Counted from the stretch's first letter, positions 35,860-47,200 are shown. The stretch: 64,000 bases of DNA from Marinicella litoralis (GCF_002591915.1 NZ_NIHB01000001.1:597805-661804), one strand, 5' to 3'. The notes: generated from the sequence alone by a model not told the origin. Numbers and translations: made by a program.

Positions 35860-38085
35860 ATGATGTACAAGAACAAAATAACTGCTGCCATTCATCAGAC
35901 TTTGATGGTTTCAGCATTCAGTATGGCAATGGTTCCAGTCGCTTGGTCACAAGCGGCGGACGATGAAGAGTCCGTGGCTCTGGATGATGTGAAAGTAACT
36001 GCCAGAAGGGTGGAAGAATCCATACAAGACATTCCTGTGGCCGTGACTTCATTCAGTCGGGAAGAATTAGAAGATGCGCAGGCTGAAAATTTAGATTCAT
36101 TGAAAGGTGCAGTACCGAATATGAACCTGGTACAGGGCCGTGGATCGGCCACCAGTGCCAATATCTACATTCGAGGTATTGGCCAACCCGATGCCCTACA
36201 AACATTTGACCCAGGCGTGGGAGTTTATGTAGATGGTGTATACCTGTCACGGATTCAAGGCGCATTGATGAGTTTGCATGATGTTGAACGGATCGAAGTG
36301 CTGCGTGGCCCTCAAGGCACCCTGTATGGTAAGAACACCATTGGTGGTGCAGTCAATGTGGTGACTCGAAGACCTGATGGCGAAAGTGCTGGTGAACTTC
36401 AGCTACTGGGTGGTAATTACGGTAAATTGTCGACCAGCATGTACTACAAAGGCGCTTTAAGTGATCGTACCAGCGCCAGTATTTCTGCATTGTATCGTTT
36501 GGACAATGGCTTTGTTGAAGACCAATTCAATGGTCAACATTACAACGACCGAGACAACACTTCACTGCGATTTTTATTGAATTCACAGGTCAATGATCGC
36601 CTGTCATTGGATTTTTCGATTGATTATACTGATCAAGAAAATGCGTTGTCTTTGGGTCGGTCTGAATCGGCTTTGATTGCATTGGATTTTGCTGATTTAA
36701 CCACACCTGTGATATTGAGTTTGCCCCCAAGCGGTGAATATGATTTCCGCGGCCGCACATCATTCAATAACGATGAAAATCAAGAGTTGCGTCACACCGG
36801 TGCAAGCATAACGGTCAACTATGACATCAATGACCGATGGAACTTCAAATCCATTACCGCAAAACGCGATTTACAATCAGATTCATTCATTGATATCGAT
36901 GCCACAGAATTTGAATTGGGTGATGTCTTTGTAGGGGTTGATCAAGATCAATTCAGTCAAGAGTTTCAATTTCTTTTCGACAATGCCAATGGATTTAACG
37001 CCGTGTTGGGTGCTTACTATCTTCAAGAAAATGTGCCATCACATCAAGAAGCTTATGCCAATGATTTTCTGCTGTTTGGTGGCGTGCCTTTAGATTTTCT
37101 GCGGACTATTGATGATGACTTAGAAACCACAAGTTATGCCTTGTTTGCCCAAGGTAACTGGACTTTAACTGATCGCTGGGGTTTAACAGCTGGTATTCGT
37201 TACAGCAAAGACGATAAAGACTATGCCCGAACCACCTCCACTTTTTCAACGGCTGGTCCATTCTTAGATGGCACCTTTGCTTTTCAAGACTCGGACAGTT
37301 GGGACAGTGTGACACCCATGCTGTCAGTTGATTACCAAGTCAGTGACAACAGCATGATGTATGCCAGTGTATCCAAAGGATTTAAATCAGGCGGATTCAA
37401 TGGTCGTGCCAATGGTGCTGCAGATGTCAGTTCATTTAAGCCAGAGACGGTATGGACTTATGAAGTGGGTGGTAAGTCGCAATTTCTAGATAATCGCCTG
37501 CGCGTTAATTATGCGATGTTCACATCAAACTATGAAGACTTTCAAGCTCGAGTGGCAGAAGACATTTCCAGTTTCCCAGTCATCAATGCAGCGGAGCTTG
37601 ATATATCTGGAGCTGAACTTGAAGTCACTTGGTTATTAAGTGCGTCTACATCAGTATACAGTTCAGTGGGGTATTTAAACTCAGATTACAAAAAATTCTT
37701 TGATTTCAGGCAACCCGATTTAGACCGTTCAGATGACACACCTCCCTTTTCACCAGATTGGACATTCCGCATAGGAATGAATCATGCGATGTATTTAAAT
37801 GGTGGCGCGGTGTTGCGATTTGGGGTTAATGGTAATTACACCGATGACATGTATTTGTCGGTGGATAACCAGGCTGCGCTGACTCAAGACGACTATTGGT
37901 TATTCAATGCTTATGCCACCTATGATTTTGCCAACCCAGCTTGGTCTGTCAGTGTTGGAGGTAAAAATTTAGGTGATGAAGTGTACAAAGTGGATGCCCA
38001 AGAATTCTCCAGTGTCGGAAACATCCAGACGGCTTATTATGGTGATCCAAGAACCTGGTATGCGGCTTTGAACTATCGATTTTAA
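35860..38085 (+). CDS. TonB-dependent outer-membrane receptor
   Basis: A 741-residue TonB receptor. Signal peptide to about residue 31 (PVAWSQA), a TonB box-like VALDDVKVTARRVEES, plug domain with SANIYIRGIGQPDALQ and DVERIEVLRGPQGTLYGKNTIGGAVNVVT, and a barrel ending in a terminal aromatic (ALNYRF). The style is that of the large receptor group importing carbon sources or lipophilic compounds in marine and sphingomonad bacteria. Downstream hydrolase and dehydrogenase genes suggest the cargo is a 3-hydroxybutyrate oligomer or a related compound; this is inference. The TetR-controlled region lies just upstream. Confidence 0.9.
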   Translation: MMYKNKITAAIHQTLMVSAFSMAMVPVAWSQAADDEESVALDDVKVTARRVEESIQDIPVAVTSFSREELEDAQAENLDSLKGAVPNMNLVQGRGSATSANIYIRGIGQPDALQTFDPGVGVYVDGVYLSRIQGALMSLHDVERIEVLRGPQGTLYGKNTIGGAVNVVTRRPDGESAGELQLLGGNYGKLSTSMYYKGALSDRTSASISALYRLDNGFVEDQFNGQHYNDRDNTSLRFLLNSQVNDRLSLDFSIDYTDQENALSLGRSESALIALDFADLTTPVILSLPPSGEYDFRGRTSFNNDENQELRHTGASITVNYDINDRWNFKSITAKRDLQSDSFIDIDATEFELGDVFVGVDQDQFSQEFQFLFDNANGFNAVLGAYYLQENVPSHQEAYANDFLLFGGVPLDFLRTIDDDLETTSYALFAQGNWTLTDRWGLTAGIRYSKDDKDYARTTSTFSTAGPFLDGTFAFQDSDSWDSVTPMLSVDYQVSDNSMMYASVSKGFKSGGFNGRANGAADVSSFKPETVWTYEVGGKSQFLDNRLRVNYAMFTSNYEDFQARVAEDISSFPVINAAELDISGAELEVTWLLSASTSVYSSVGYLNSDYKKFFDFRQPDLDRSDDTPPFSPDWTFRIGMNHAMYLNGGAVLRFGVNGNYTDDMYLSVDNQAALTQDDYWLFNAYATYDFANPAWSVSVGGKNLGDEVYKVDAQEFSSVGNIQTAYYGDPRTWYAALNYRF

Positions 38086-38171
38086 TTGTTCTCCTCGAAA
38101 TGGCTTTTGCATGATACTGCAATTAGATAGTGGTGCTTTGTGAAAGCCGTTCAATTAAAATAAGTTGATGT

Positions 38172-38207
38172 CACACCACAATAAATGGGTTGTGGTGTGC
38201 TTCTTTT
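38172..38207 (+). terminator. Hairpin between the TonB receptor and hydrolase genes
   Basis: Perfect 10-bp stem CACACCACAA / TTGTGGTGTG, 8-base loop, then CTTCTTTTT. It would end or attenuate the receptor transcript 15 bp before the hydrolase start. Confidence 0.75.
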
Positions 38208-38221
38208 TACAGAGCTAGTTT

Positions 38222-40174
38222 ATGCAAAATGTATTGAAATTGATTCCGGTTGCTTGTTGTATGCTGTTGCTCTCATGTGGCAATCGCACAGCACATAAGG
38301 CATTGCAAAACACACCGCCAGAGGTGCTTAAAAAAATCTATTACGATGGGGTTGAAGACGATTTACTAACGGCAGGACTGGGCCTTGCTGGTTTGCGCTC
38401 AACAGCGCCGGAAATTCCGCAACAGCCAAGTGCTGCCAGTTTGCGTCAAGCCAGTTATTACCATCAGTTTAAGGCTTTGAATGACCTCAGCACAACAGGC
38501 GGTTTCGGTACCTTGTATGGCTTTGATGAAAATCAAAATCCCATCGCTGGCCATGAATATTGGGGCCAAAGAAGTGTTGCAGAAGGGGTCTTCCATACCG
38601 TGGTTTTTCAACTACCCGACACATTCAATGCTGACCAAGCTTGTTTAGTGGTTGCGCCTTCCAGTGGTTCAAGGAATGTACTCGGTGCAGTTGGTACCAG
38701 TGGGTCATGGGCGCTGACCCAAGGCTGTGCTGTGGTCTATACTGACAAAGGAACAGGAACGCAGGTGGCATTGGATAACAACCGAACTTATCAAATTGAC
38801 GGTTTGATTGATGAAAATCGAGACACCGCCACTGATAAGCTGTTAGAAAACACTCAATTAGCAACCGCCAGTAAACTGCATGTGGTGCAAAAACACCCTT
38901 ATTCACAGCTTCATCCAGAGCAGCATTGGGGGACTTTTGTGCTTGATGCCGCGCAATTTGGCCTGGACTTGTTACAACAAGAAAAAGGCCTGACAAGAAA
39001 CGAAATAAAAGTCATCGCTGCCAGTGTATCCAATGGTGGTGCTGCGGTATTGCGAGCAGCAGAAAGTGATGTATTGGGATTGATTGATGCGGTGGTGGCC
39101 GCCGAGCCACAAATAAATTTGCAGCATCAATATGATTTGAAAAATCGCAGGGGAATCAACAGCATAACAACCAAACCATTGATTGAATTGTCGATGAATA
39201 TGAGTCTGTTTGAACCCTGTGCGGCATTGTCTGAATCGTTGAATGGATCGCCATTTAAGCACAACACTGTATTGATTCAAGAGTTACAAAAATCTCGTTG
39301 TGCTGCGCTTAATCAGTTGGGTTATTTGGCAGCAACAGATTTAGCAGCTCAAATTGATGAAGCATTGAAAAAGATTGAACAGCTCAAAATCGAACAAGCC
39401 GCCATGCAATTAAGTCAAGTGAATACCTTGGCCAATATGTGGGCAGCAATCAATCACACATACAGCAACAGTTATTTACAAACAACGGCGCTAGATAATT
39501 TGTGTCAATCAGCCATGAGTGCATTCACGACACAAGGCGTGCCTCGGGTATTGTCAGCAGCTGAAATCACTGGCATGTTTGCCCTGTCCAACGGCATTGC
39601 GCCCAGTAATGGAGTGGAGTTGGCACACAGCAACCAACACAATGAAGTTCAGTCACGGATGATATTGGCCACTGGCTTTGGCCTTGAATCTCAATCTTGT
39701 TTTTATCAACTATTGGATGATGCCAACATGCAAGCGGCGATAGAATCGATCAAAGCCCAGCCAGAAAAAAATCAAGTGCCAACCATTGTCTTACACGGCC
39801 AAGCCGACGGCACGGTCGCGATAAACCACGCCAGTCGGGCTTATTATCATCGCAATCAAAGCAGTCATGATGCCAACCAAAGCATGCGATATTATGAGAT
39901 TGAAAATGCGCAACATTTCGATGCGTTTTTGGCCTATCCAGGTTTTAATCAGCAGTTTGTGCCAATGCACCCATATTTTGAACAAGCCCTGGAGTTGATG
40001 CATGCGCATTTGTTTTCAGCCTATGCATTGCCTGAGAGTCAATTGATTAAGACTGAACCCAGGGGCGTGATTGAAGGACAAGTGCCTGCCCTGAGCCAAT
40101 CAAACATTCCTCGCATTAAACGGCAAGCAATGGATCGAATCACAGTGAAGCAACAACAATTGGAGATTGAATGA
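38222..40174 (+). CDS. D-(-)-3-hydroxybutyrate oligomer hydrolase, lipoprotein
   Basis: A 650-residue hydrolase of the 3-hydroxybutyrate oligomer hydrolase family, which cuts short polyhydroxybutyrate (PHB) oligomers to the monomer. The N-terminus MQNVLKLIPVACCMLLLSCG is a lipoprotein signal (lipobox LLSC, Cys19), so the enzyme is anchored at the cell envelope. The early blocks KIYYDGVEDDLLTAGLGLAGL and GLYGFDENQ-like GTLYGFDENQNPI are family-typical, and the serine nucleophile is in AASVSNGGAAVL at about 265; a late Asp/His region is TIVLHGQADGTVAINHAS and ENAQHFDAF. The dehydrogenase gene overlaps its stop by four bases, so product use is coupled. Confidence 0.9.
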   Translation: MQNVLKLIPVACCMLLLSCGNRTAHKALQNTPPEVLKKIYYDGVEDDLLTAGLGLAGLRSTAPEIPQQPSAASLRQASYYHQFKALNDLSTTGGFGTLYGFDENQNPIAGHEYWGQRSVAEGVFHTVVFQLPDTFNADQACLVVAPSSGSRNVLGAVGTSGSWALTQGCAVVYTDKGTGTQVALDNNRTYQIDGLIDENRDTATDKLLENTQLATASKLHVVQKHPYSQLHPEQHWGTFVLDAAQFGLDLLQQEKGLTRNEIKVIAASVSNGGAAVLRAAESDVLGLIDAVVAAEPQINLQHQYDLKNRRGINSITTKPLIELSMNMSLFEPCAALSESLNGSPFKHNTVLIQELQKSRCAALNQLGYLAATDLAAQIDEALKKIEQLKIEQAAMQLSQVNTLANMWAAINHTYSNSYLQTTALDNLCQSAMSAFTTQGVPRVLSAAEITGMFALSNGIAPSNGVELAHSNQHNEVQSRMILATGFGLESQSCFYQLLDDANMQAAIESIKAQPEKNQVPTIVLHGQADGTVAINHASRAYYHRNQSSHDANQSMRYYEIENAQHFDAFLAYPGFNQQFVPMHPYFEQALELMHAHLFSAYALPESQLIKTEPRGVIEGQVPALSQSNIPRIKRQAMDRITVKQQQLEIE

Positions 40175-40935
40175 AACCCATGCGAGTATTCATCACAGGG
40201 GCCAGCAGCGGTATCGGTAAAGGCATTGCGCAACATTTGGCACCGGACCATGAGGTCATCATTTCAGACTGTTCAGCAGCAGCCATCAAGCAAGCACAGC
40301 AAGATTTGAAACGGCAAGGATGTCATGTGGAAGCGCAGGTTTTCGATGTGTGTGACGCCACTGATTTGGCTCAACTTAGAAAAATGGCAGATGAAAATAG
40401 GATTGATGTGTTGATTAACAATGCTGGCATTCAATATGTTAAGCCACTGGAAGAATTCCCGCCTGAAAAGTGGCAACAACTCATCAATGTGATGTTGGTT
40501 GGTCCTGCCATGACCACCCGAGCGGTTTTGCCGGCCATGAAAGCCAATAATTTTGGTCGGATCATCAATATTGGTTCAGTTCACTCCTTGGTGGCATCGG
40601 CCTACAAAAGTGCTTATGTGGCTGCCAAGCATGGTTTACTGGGTTTGGCTAAAACCGTGGCACTTGAAGTGGCTGCGGCCAATATCACCATCAACACCCT
40701 GTGCCCTGGTTATGTAGATACGGACATGGTGCGTGACCAAATTAAGCAACAAGCCGAGGCCCACCAAATTCCTGAATCAACCGTAATCAATGACATCATG
40801 TTAAAGAGCATGCCGAAAAAAGAATTCATTGAAATCAGTGAGTTGGCTGGCACTGTGGCTTTTTTAATGGGCCCTTATGCGAAAAACATCACGGCTCAAG
40901 CCATTACTTTAGATGGTGGATGGACGGCCCGCTAA
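40171..40935 (+). CDS. 3-hydroxybutyrate dehydrogenase (SDR)
   Basis: Short-chain dehydrogenase of 254 residues that oxidises (R)-3-hydroxybutyrate to acetoacetate with NAD. Cofactor motif FITGASSGIGKGIA, the NNAG motif LINNAGIQYVKPLEEFP, and the catalytic Ser, Tyr and Lys in SVHSLVASAYKSAYVAAKHG match the 3-hydroxybutyrate dehydrogenase group, as do LCPGYVDTDMV and TLDGGWTAR at the end. ATGA overlap with the oligomer hydrolase gene supports the assignment. Confidence 0.92.
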   Translation: MKPMRVFITGASSGIGKGIAQHLAPDHEVIISDCSAAAIKQAQQDLKRQGCHVEAQVFDVCDATDLAQLRKMADENRIDVLINNAGIQYVKPLEEFPPEKWQQLINVMLVGPAMTTRAVLPAMKANNFGRIINIGSVHSLVASAYKSAYVAAKHGLLGLAKTVALEVAAANITINTLCPGYVDTDMVRDQIKQQAEAHQIPESTVINDIMLKSMPKKEFIEISELAGTVAFLMGPYAKNITAQAITLDGGWTAR

Positions 40936-40979
40936 ATAACCTTGAGAGGTTGTTTTGATTATATGAGCTAGCAGTTGAA

Positions 40980-42011
40980 TCAACTGAGCTGTTCAAGACT
41001 CCACCTTGGATAGGCTTTGATCAATGCATTTTGTGCGGTGACTTTGTGGGTGAACCGCATGGCTCCAGCGAAGGCAATCATGGCGCCGTTGTCTGAACAG
41101 TATTTCATAGATGGAAAATAAGATTTGAAGCGATGTTTTTGACCCATGACAGCCAAAGTTTCACGCAAAGCAATGTTGGCGCTGACACCACCAGAAATAA
41201 CCAATTCTTGGTGACCTGTTTGTTTGATGGCTCGCAAACATTTTTTGGTCAGGGTATCAACCACAGCCAGTTGAAAACAAGCGGCAATGTCGGCTTTCAG
41301 CTGTTGTGTTTCGGCTTCGTTTTTACAATCATCTTGTGCTTTTTCCCATGCCACACGGGTGTGGGTTTTTAAGCCAGAAAAGCTGAAATCCAATCCAGGG
41401 CGATTCATCATTGGTCGTGGAAACTTAAAGCGAGTGGCATCACCTTGTGCCGCCAATTCGGCGATGTAACGTCCACCAGGATAGGGCAAGCCCAATAATT
41501 TAGCCGTTTTATCAAAGGCTTCACCAGCGGCATCATCCAAGGTGTCTCCCAGAATTTTATAATCGCCTAAACTTTGTACATCGACTAATAAGGTGTGTCC
41601 GCCTGAAACCAACAAACACAAGAAAGGAAATTCAGGTTTGTCAGTCTCCAACAATGGCGCCAATAAATGGCCTTCCATGTGATGAACCTCGATGGCTGGT
41701 AAATCCAAGGCCCAGGCCAATGATTTACCAACACATGCACCGACCAATAATGCACCCACCAAGCCAGGACCAGCGGTATAAGCGACGGCATCCAAATCTT
41801 TGAGTTGTAGATTGGCTTCTTGACAGGCTTGTTGAATCAATGGCACTATTTTTCTGACATGATCGCGTGATGCGAGTTCTGGCACCACGCCACCATATTG
41901 TGCATGAAGTTCGATTTGACTGTACAACTGGTCGGCAATCAAGCCATGTTCAGTGTCATAAATGGCAATCCCCGTCTCATCACAGGAAGATTCAATTCCA
42001 AGGATTTTCAT
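40980..42011 (-). CDS. tsaD: tRNA N6-threonylcarbamoyladenosine synthase TsaD
   Basis: Transfers the threonylcarbamoyl group to A37 of ANN-decoding tRNAs. The 343-residue protein starts [18 protein letters not shown] and has the metal-binding [31 protein letters not shown] and [13 protein letters not shown], with a late metal aspartate in [10 protein letters not shown]. Normal length. Its start overlaps the stop of the upstream nitroreductase gene by four bases. Confidence 0.98.
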   Translation of the reverse strand: MKILGIESSCDETGIAIYDTEHGLIADQLYSQIELHAQYGGVVPELASRDHVRKIVPLIQQACQEANLQLKDLDAVAYTAGPGLVGALLVGACVGKSLAWALDLPAIEVHHMEGHLLAPLLETDKPEFPFLCLLVSGGHTLLVDVQSLGDYKILGDTLDDAAGEAFDKTAKLLGLPYPGGRYIAELAAQGDATRFKFPRPMMNRPGLDFSFSGLKTHTRVAWEKAQDDCKNEAETQQLKADIAACFQLAVVDTLTKKCLRAIKQTGHQELVISGGVSANIALRETLAVMGQKHRFKSYFPSMKYCSDNGAMIAFAGAMRFTHKVTAQNALIKAYPRWSLEQLS

Positions 42012-42586
42012 TGTTCATTCCAATGCATAACCACCTCATCCAAATCAGGTCGTTGTCGATCCAAGGGTTCATCAGCACAGCTTCCAATATAGAGGTAGCC
42101 TGCAACAAACTCTTTTTCACCCAGACCCATGGCTTGTTGCGCATTTTTATCCAAACATGACCAACCAGTCACCCATTGGCTGGCATAGCCCAAAGAGCCA
42201 GCAGCGATGTTGATGTTTTGACACACCGCTCCGGCGGACAGTATTTGTTCAACTTCAGGGGTTTTGTGTTCAATCGGTGAAGCCACCACCACAATCACCA
42301 GCGGGGCTCGCATGAAACAATCTTTTTCGATTTCCACTTGAATGCCCATGACGGCTTCTTTTTGCGCTTTGACTTCAGCCAACTTTTCACCAAAGGCACG
42401 CCGTGCATCGCCTTGTAACACCAGCAGGCGCCAAGGTTCTAATTTGCGGTGATCAGGCACGCGGGTCGCTATGGTCAAAATGGTTTCTAGTTCCTGTGCA
42501 TTGGGACCAGGTTCCACCATGTTTTTGATTAACACTGAACGGCGGTTGAGCATGAATTGTGTGACTGATTTGTTTTGTGGGTTCAT
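42008..42586 (-). CDS. Nitroreductase family protein (YdjA-like)
   Basis: A 192-residue FMN-dependent nitroreductase-fold protein. Early [22 protein letters not shown] is the FMN-binding start, followed by [16 protein letters not shown] and, late, [13 protein letters not shown] and AGYLYIGS. These and the length are closest to the YdjA group. Physiological substrate unknown. It forms an overlapping pair with tsaD. A divergent region of 121 bp separates it from the next gene. Confidence 0.9.
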   Translation of the reverse strand: MNPQNKSVTQFMLNRRSVLIKNMVEPGPNAQELETILTIATRVPDHRKLEPWRLLVLQGDARRAFGEKLAEVKAQKEAVMGIQVEIEKDCFMRAPLVIVVVASPIEHKTPEVEQILSAGAVCQNINIAAGSLGYASQWVTGWSCLDKNAQQAMGLGEKEFVAGYLYIGSCADEPLDRQRPDLDEVVMHWNEQ

Positions 42587-42707
42587 CTGATTACTTCTTA
42601 TTTAAAGTTTTTATCTGGCTTATTATAAAGGATAGTTGCAGTCCACTAAACCATCTCACAAAAAGATTATGTATGAGAATTAATTTAGCTGGGTTAAACT
42701 GCAATTG

Positions 42708-43163
42708 ATGAATAACTATCATTTCAAATGTGCTTGTGAGCAGACTGCATTTAATGTGCTTGGTCAGCCGCAATTCAGGATGTTGTGCCACTGTACCATT
42801 TGTCAAAAATTCAACGCGGCGCCACGTGCTGATATTTTGGTGTATAAAATGTCTCAAGTAACCATGCCAGCTGATGGTGTGGTTAGCTTCAGTACCTTCA
42901 AACGACCGCCGAATGTACAACGGGGAAAATGTGTTCAATGTGGCCAAGCCGCCATCGAAGTATTTAATATGCCGTTGATGCCTAAATTGGTGCTGGTGCC
43001 AGTTGGTATGGTGGACAGATCAGCTGAAATACCAGAACCCAAGGCGCACATGTTTTATGACAAGCGTCTGGCCGACGCCCAAGATGATATACCCAAACAC
43101 CAAGGATTTATCCCGAGTCAATGGGCGTTTTTTAAATACTTGTGGTTTCCCAAGCGCAGTTAG
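42708..43163 (+). CDS. GFA-family (glutathione-dependent formaldehyde-activating-like) protein
   Basis: A 151-residue zinc protein of the GFA/Mss4-like fold. Zinc cysteines are seen in FKCACEQTAF, LCHCTICQKF and CVQCGQAAIE. Most members have no proven substrate, so formaldehyde chemistry should not be assumed. The ATG at 42708 is chosen over an in-frame TTG three bases earlier; no strong ribosome site is visible. Confidence 0.85.
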   Translation: MNNYHFKCACEQTAFNVLGQPQFRMLCHCTICQKFNAAPRADILVYKMSQVTMPADGVVSFSTFKRPPNVQRGKCVQCGQAAIEVFNMPLMPKLVLVPVGMVDRSAEIPEPKAHMFYDKRLADAQDDIPKHQGFIPSQWAFFKYLWFPKRS

Positions 43164-43254
43164 CAGCTCGATCTAATTCAAGCTTAGCTTCCGATTTTGT
43201 CCAGCTTCAGAATCAATAAATATTATCATGATGGTTTTTTAAGTGAATCAAACC

Positions 43255-43731
43255 ATGCAAAATACTTCATTCCAAATCAAAGCATTGGATGCAGCACTGC
43301 TAGATCCTTATTTTAAAATGAATGAATCAGAACTGCAGCGTCATAACGCAAGATGGGTCACTGCAGATGCTGACCCTGGATACCCATGTAGGGTTTCATT
43401 GCAAGATGCCAAAATCGGCGAAAGGGTTTTGTTGTTCCCGTACAATCACCACGATGTGTCATCACCTTATCGGGCTGCAGGCCCTGTTTTTGTCAGAGAA
43501 CTTGCCGTGACTGCAAATCCAGCCATCAACCAAATACCAGATATGTTGCGCCATCGAAACCTGTCAATGAGGGCTTATGACCGTGCTGGCATGATGATTG
43601 CTGCGGCTGTGGTGGCAGGTGAGGCTTTGGAAGCAGCCATGGTTGAGATGTTGCAACAGCCAAAGATTGAATATATTCACCTTCACAATGCCGGACCTGG
43701 CTGTTTTCATTGTGCTGTTGTGCGTGCTTGA
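43255..43731 (+). CDS. DUF1203 family protein
   Basis: A 158-residue soluble protein of the DUF1203 family, with function unknown. Family blocks are FQIKALDAALLDPYF, GYPCRVSLQDAKIGERVLLFPY, SPYRAAGPVFVRE and IHLHNAGPGCFHC near the end. GTG at 43243 would add four residues; ATG at 43255 fits the usual family start. Convergent with the deaminase gene; ends 19 bp from it. Confidence 0.82.
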   Translation: MQNTSFQIKALDAALLDPYFKMNESELQRHNARWVTADADPGYPCRVSLQDAKIGERVLLFPYNHHDVSSPYRAAGPVFVRELAVTANPAINQIPDMLRHRNLSMRAYDRAGMMIAAAVVAGEALEAAMVEMLQQPKIEYIHLHNAGPGCFHCAVVRA

Positions 43732-43750
43732 AATAGGGGTTGAATTGCAT

Positions 43751-44227
43751 TCAATACTCAGTTTTATCAAGCTTATTTGCCCAGGCTTTGAACACTTCAA
43801 GGGCGTCTTTTTGTGCCACTTGTTGGAAGGGTATTTTTCTTTGATTGATGGGTGTTTCGATTTCGTCGTAGATAAATTGGTCATCAAAAGCGATGTCGGC
43901 AGCATCTTGTTTGTTACAGCCATAATAAACTTTTTTCGGTCGTGCCCAATAGATGGCACCCAAGCACATGGGGCAGGGTTCGCATGAGGTGTAAATCACA
44001 CAATCATCCAATTGAAAGGTGCCCAGTTTTTCACAGGCGGCTCTGATTGCGGTTACCTCTGCGTGTGCAGTCGGATCATTGGTCGAGGTGACCTTGTTCC
44101 AGCCTTCGGCAATGATTTGATTGTCTCGGACCACCACGGCCCCAAACGGGCCGCCAGCACCGCTGTCCATCCCAGCACGGGCCAGTTCAATGGCGCGTTG
44201 CATAAATTCTACGTGTCTATTTTCCAT
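43751..44227 (-). CDS. Nucleoside deaminase, probable guanine deaminase
   Basis: A 158-residue zinc deaminase. The catalytic HAEVTAIRAACEKLG and zinc cysteines in YTSCEPCPMCLGAIYWAR match the GuaD group (guanine to xanthine and ammonia) better than the tRNA adenosine deaminase TadA, since the segment after the cysteines and the C-terminal helical stretch ending in DKTEY-type tail follow the short GuaD pattern. It could work with the purine phosphorylase in purine salvage, though it lies far from it. Confidence 0.85.
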   Translation of the reverse strand: MENRHVEFMQRAIELARAGMDSGAGGPFGAVVVRDNQIIAEGWNKVTSTNDPTAHAEVTAIRAACEKLGTFQLDDCVIYTSCEPCPMCLGAIYWARPKKVYYGCNKQDAADIAFDDQFIYDEIETPINQRKIPFQQVAQKDALEVFKAWANKLDKTEY

Positions 44228-44267
44228 AGAGTCTATGATAAATTGTATCTAATTTATTGCAATGCTT

Positions 44268-47200
44268 TTATGTTTGATTTGATTCAGCTGCCAGCTTTTT
44301 AGCCACCGTTTCTGGGGAGCTGGTGTTGCGCGCCAATAAACTATAGGCCACAGGTAGAATAAACAAAGTAAACACTGTAGCAGCCACCACTCCAAACAAG
44401 ATCACTGTGCCAATCACAATGCGGGTTTCCGCTCCAGCTCCAGTAGCCAATATCAATGGCAAGGAGCCGGCAATGGTGGTTAAACCGGTCATCACTATCG
44501 GTCTGAATCTGACTTTTGAGGCGGTTAAGGTGGCACGATTGAAATTGTAATTCATGTCCCGCAATTGATTGGCAAATTCGACAATCAAAATACCATTCTT
44601 GGTGGCCAGACCAATCAAAATAATCAACCCAATTTGTGAATATATGTTGATGGAACCACCCAATAACAACAGCCCCAATAAACCGCCGCCCATCGCCAAC
44701 GGCACTGTCAGCATAATCACAAAGGGGTGTACATAGCTTTCAAATTGTGCGGCCAACACCAAGAACACCACAATGAGACCCAGTACAAAAACAAAAATAA
44801 CGGACGAACCTGATTCCATAAAGTCTCGGCTTTGGCCTTTATAATCAGTGATGGCATGGTCAGGCAAATGTTCATCAACCATGCGATCTAAATAACTCAA
44901 GGCTTGGCCTAAACTATACCCTTCGGCTAAGTTGGCTTCTAAAGTGATGGACCTGACTCGGTTGTAACGTGCCAGGCTATCCGCCGCGCCGTATTCTTTG
45001 ATGCTGATCATATTGGACAAAGGCAACAACTCGCCTGAACGTTGTGACCTGACATAAATATTTTCAATGTCACTGAAGGATTTTTGTTGGCTGCGTTCGC
45101 CTTCTAAAATGACATCGTACTCTTCGCCATTGTCTATATAGGTGGTGACGTTTCGACCTGAAAGCATGGTTTGTAAGGTCCTGCCAATTTCATTCACCCG
45201 CACACCTAAATCAGCAGCAGCATCATAATCAATGTTGAAGTCAATCTGCGGCCGGGTTTCCTTATACCCGCTGTCCAGCCCAATTAAACCAGGATTATAG
45301 GCGTTGATTTTTGCAAATAAAATATCACGCCATTCACTCAGTTCCTCGTAACTGTCTCCACCCAATACAAATTGAATTGGCTTGCCAGTCCCGCCCCCCA
45401 GACCTTGACGCATCAACGGAAATGTTCTGACACCAGGTAATGCAGACAAATCTTTACGGATTTCGTCCATCACGGTGAAAGCCGAGCGACGTTCACCCCA
45501 AGTGTCCATTTTTGCAATGATGATGCCACTGTTGAATGACTCGATGCCACCGAATGATCTTGGTGAGCGAACCAATAAACGGTCGAACTCACCACTGTCT
45601 ACATATTTCATCAGGCGTGATTCAATTTCAGTCATGTACTCTTCCATGTATTGAAAAGTTGCGCCTTCAGGGCCGTCTACTCGCACAAAAAAGGCACCAC
45701 GGTCTTCTTTGGGTGAAAATTCTTGAGCTATTTTGGGGTAAATAAATACTGTGCCAGCCAATAAAACCGCGAAAACCAAAAACATATAGATGGGTTTGCG
45801 CATAGATTTAACCAGGATGCTGATGTATTTTTTACGCGTGCCATTGATCACTCGATTGGTGGCTTGGAGGATGCGACCTTTGTTGGTTTTGGATTTCAAT
45901 AATTTTGAAGCCAACATCGGTGATAAGGTCAATGCCACGATGGATGAGAAAGTAACAGCGGCAGCAATGGTCAATGAAAACTCAGTGAACAGACGACCAA
46001 TGTCACCATCCAAAAAAGTGATGGGGACAAAGACTGCCACCAGTACCAAGGTGGTAGCAATCACTGCAAAACCCACTTGTCTTGAGCCGCGGTATGCAGC
46101 CACCAAGGGTGTTTCGCCTTTTTCTTGCATGCGCCTTACGATGTTTTCCAGTACCACAATGGCATCATCCACCACCAATCCAATGGCCAGGACCAAGGCC
46201 AGTAAAGTCAGTAAATTGATGGAAAAGCCCAACGCATTGATCACTATAAATGTTGCAATGATAGAGACAGGGACGGTAACCGCTGGAATCATCATGGCAC
46301 GTAAATTACCCAAGAATAAAAAGATCACCAACACCACAAAACCAATGGCCACAAACAAGGTGAAATAGACTTCCTTGATGGCTGCTTCAATAAATATTGA
46401 GGCATCGTAACTTTGTTCAATGGTCATGCCATCGGGTAAGTCTTGGTTAAGTTTAGCCGTCAAGGCTTTGACCGATCTGGCCACATCAATGGTGTTGGCA
46501 TTCGATTGTTTGATGACACCGATACCGACCATCGGAATGCCGTTACCACGAAAAATGGTGCGGTCTTCTTCCAAGCCTAATTCAACCCTGGCCACATCAC
46601 CTAAACGGACCAAGTAACCGTTTTCTCCTTTGGCTAAGACCAGTTTTGCAAAATCCTCAGGTTGGTTGAAGTTACGAGTGACTCGGGCTTTGAATAATCT
46701 TTGTTCAGACTCCAAACGACCTGCCGGCAATTCAATGTTTTCGGCCCGCAAGGCCTGTTCGATGTCTGCAACACTGAGGTTCCGAGCAGCCAAAGACATG
46801 CGATCAACCCAAATGCGCATGGCGTAGCGTAAGCCACCGCCGACCCGCACACGGGCCACGCCATCAAGGGTTGAGTATTGGTCAACCAAATAACGTTGTG
46901 CAAAATCGGTGATTTCAGGGACGGACAGTTTGCTGCTGGCCAGGTTTTGCCAAATCACCACATCATTTGAACTGTCCACTTTCTGTACTTCGGGTGGTTC
47001 GGCTTCTTCGGGCAGGTTGTCTTGTATGCCTGCGATGCGATCTCGCACATCGTTGGCCGCTGAGTCAATGTCACGACTGATGGAAAATTCGATGGTTACA
47101 TTGGATTCACCATCGCTGGAATTTGATTCGATGAATTCAATGCCTTCAATGCCTGAGATGCGATCTTCAACAATTTCGGTCACACGGGTTTCTACCACAT

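Noticed and set aside
43243-43254. GTG start for the DUF1203 gene
   Set aside because: ATG at 43255 fits the usual family start; neither has a clear ribosome site, so this remains uncertain.
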